Shown piece by piece: positions 63,352 to 64,000 of a stretch of DNA of 64,000 nucleotides. The notes beneath the pieces are model-generated. The model saw nothing but the letters and a program-made list of their open reading frames with translations. It was not told the origin of the DNA and did not search any database. The stretch comes from Bacteroidales bacterium. GTDB lineage: Bacteria > Bacteroidota > Bacteroidia > Bacteroidales > Azobacteroidaceae. The stretch covers positions 1 to 64,000 of the forward strand of contig BHEP01000001.1 of NCBI GenBank assembly GCA_003851245.1, in the 5' to 3' direction. The translations under genes were made by a program, and so were the position numbers. How positions within the stretch are numbered: position 1 is the first letter of the stretch; every line of letters starts with the position of its first letter.

Positions 63352-64000
63352 ATGAAATTATTAGAAGGAAAGGTGGCTATTGTCACAGGGGCAGCACGCG
63401 GTATAGGTAAATCTATCGCTTTAAAATTTGCAGAAGCAGGAGCGAATATTGCGTTTACAGATTTGAATATTGACGATGTAGCCTTAGCTACCGAAAAGGA
63501 AATAGCAGCCTTGGGTGTCAAGGTAAAGGCATATGCTTCCAATGCTGCAGATTTTGAAGATAGCCACAAGGTGGTTGAAGCCATACACAAAGATTTTGGA
63601 CGAATTGATATTTTGGTAAATAATGCAGGCATTACCCGCGATGGATTGATGATGCGTATGAGTGAGCAGCAGTGGGATATGGTGATTAATGTAAATTTGA
63701 AATCCGCTTTCAACTTCGTTCATGCCCTCACCCCCATTATGATGAAGCAAAAAGTGGGAAGTATCATCAATATGAGTTCGGTGGTCGGTATTTCTGGCAA
63801 TGCAGGCCAGTCCAATTATTCGGCATCTAAGGCCGGTATGATTGGATTGACCAAATCGATAGCCAAGGAAATCGGTTCCAGAGGCGTAAGATCAAATGCC
63901 ATTGCTCCAGGCTTTATCATCACCGACATGACGGGGCAGCTTTCGGAAGAAGTGAGGGCAGAATGGGCAAGGCAAATTCCACTAAAAAGGGGAGGTACGC
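63352..64000 (+). CDS. fabG: 3-oxoacyl-ACP reductase (3' end cut by window)
   Basis: FabG reduces 3-oxoacyl-ACP with NADPH in each round of fatty-acid elongation. The 216 residues present contain the SDR cofactor motif TGAARGIG (residues 12-19), ILVNNAGITRDG, the catalytic Ser in INMSSVVG, and Tyr and Lys in YSASKAG. It ends at the window edge shortly before the C-terminus, of about 248 residues expected. The close distance to the TetR gene suggests a common unit. Confidence 0.93.
   Translation, partial: MKLLEGKVAIVTGAARGIGKSIALKFAEAGANIAFTDLNIDDVALATEKEIAALGVKVKAYASNAADFEDSHKVVEAIHKDFGRIDILVNNAGITRDGLMMRMSEQQWDMVINVNLKSAFNFVHALTPIMMKQKVGSIINMSSVVGISGNAGQSNYSASKAGMIGLTKSIAKEIGSRGVRSNAIAPGFIITDMTGQLSEEVRAEWARQIPLKRGGT

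Overview
This AT-rich window comes from a member of the Bacteroidota, most likely the order Bacteroidales. The evidence is the gene content: a type IX secretion (T9SS) sorting domain, TonB-dependent uptake, an LptC/CNNM/PpiD operon behind coaX, a DUF1599-DoxX-tpiA-SPOR-folE operon, DUF4834 and DUF1015 genes, and an archaeal-type phosphoglycerate-mutase homologue beside thrC. Several genes also have Bacteroidota-type promoters (-33 TTG, -7 TAnnTTTG). The sequence looks chromosomal. No plasmid, phage, CRISPR array or intact insertion sequence was found.

Layout. 0.2-4.2 kb (minus strand): thioredoxin-like lipid/redox protein, M24 aminopeptidase and a small exosortase. 4.3-10.5 kb (plus): coaX, outer-membrane protein, lptC, CNNM/CBS protein and PpiD-type chaperone, closed by a perfect hairpin terminator. 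10.6-12.8 kb: rlmN and pdxA. 12.9-18.5 kb: a tightly packed inositol-lipid locus (nucleotidyltransferase, ATP-grasp protein, CDP-alcohol phosphatidyltransferase, HAD phosphatase, inositol-3-phosphate synthase, acyltransferase). 18.5-20.4 kb: small membrane proteins around an ECF sigma factor. 20.4-24.3 kb (minus): thrC, its probable homoserine kinase partner and a long NfeD protease. 24.6-26.3 kb: a second ECF sigma factor, a decayed region with a repeat and a pseudogene, then a small protein with a PEP-CTERM-like tail. 26.3-32.5 kb: one 2082-residue T9SS surface protein. 32.6-34.5 kb: nitroreductase, DUF2520 and kdsC. 34.6-43.8 kb: groEL/groES, hisS, folE, SPOR, tpiA, DoxX, DUF1599, M23 peptidase and ndk. 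44.0-48.4 kb: ABC-F, DUF1015 and an FAD oxidase. 48.4-49.7 kb: decayed DNA with a second repeat copy and an orphan T9SS tail. 49.7-59.6 kb (minus): HemN, MFS permease, TonB receptor, M13 peptidase, second ABC-F and a sugar nucleotidyltransferase. 59.7-62.6 kb: a sigma-factor fragment, an ECF-sigma operon and initiator tRNA-Met. 62.7-64 kb: TetR regulator and fabG, cut by the window edge.

How the parts may work together. The inositol locus probably makes an inositol phospholipid. Its 1-nt and 4-nt gene overlaps tie an undescribed ATP-grasp enzyme to that pathway. The exosortase and the small PLEGD-tail protein are a plausible enzyme/substrate pair, and the substrate sits directly beside a T9SS giant protein. 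TonB receptor, permease and HemN suggest a link between iron or tetrapyrrole uptake and heme synthesis.

One pattern recurs in the intergenic DNA. Short tandem repeats, with units of 7 to 18 bp, sit on or directly after the stop codon of the upstream gene at eight places. This looks like ongoing local duplication at gene ends and is described below locus by locus and as a whole.
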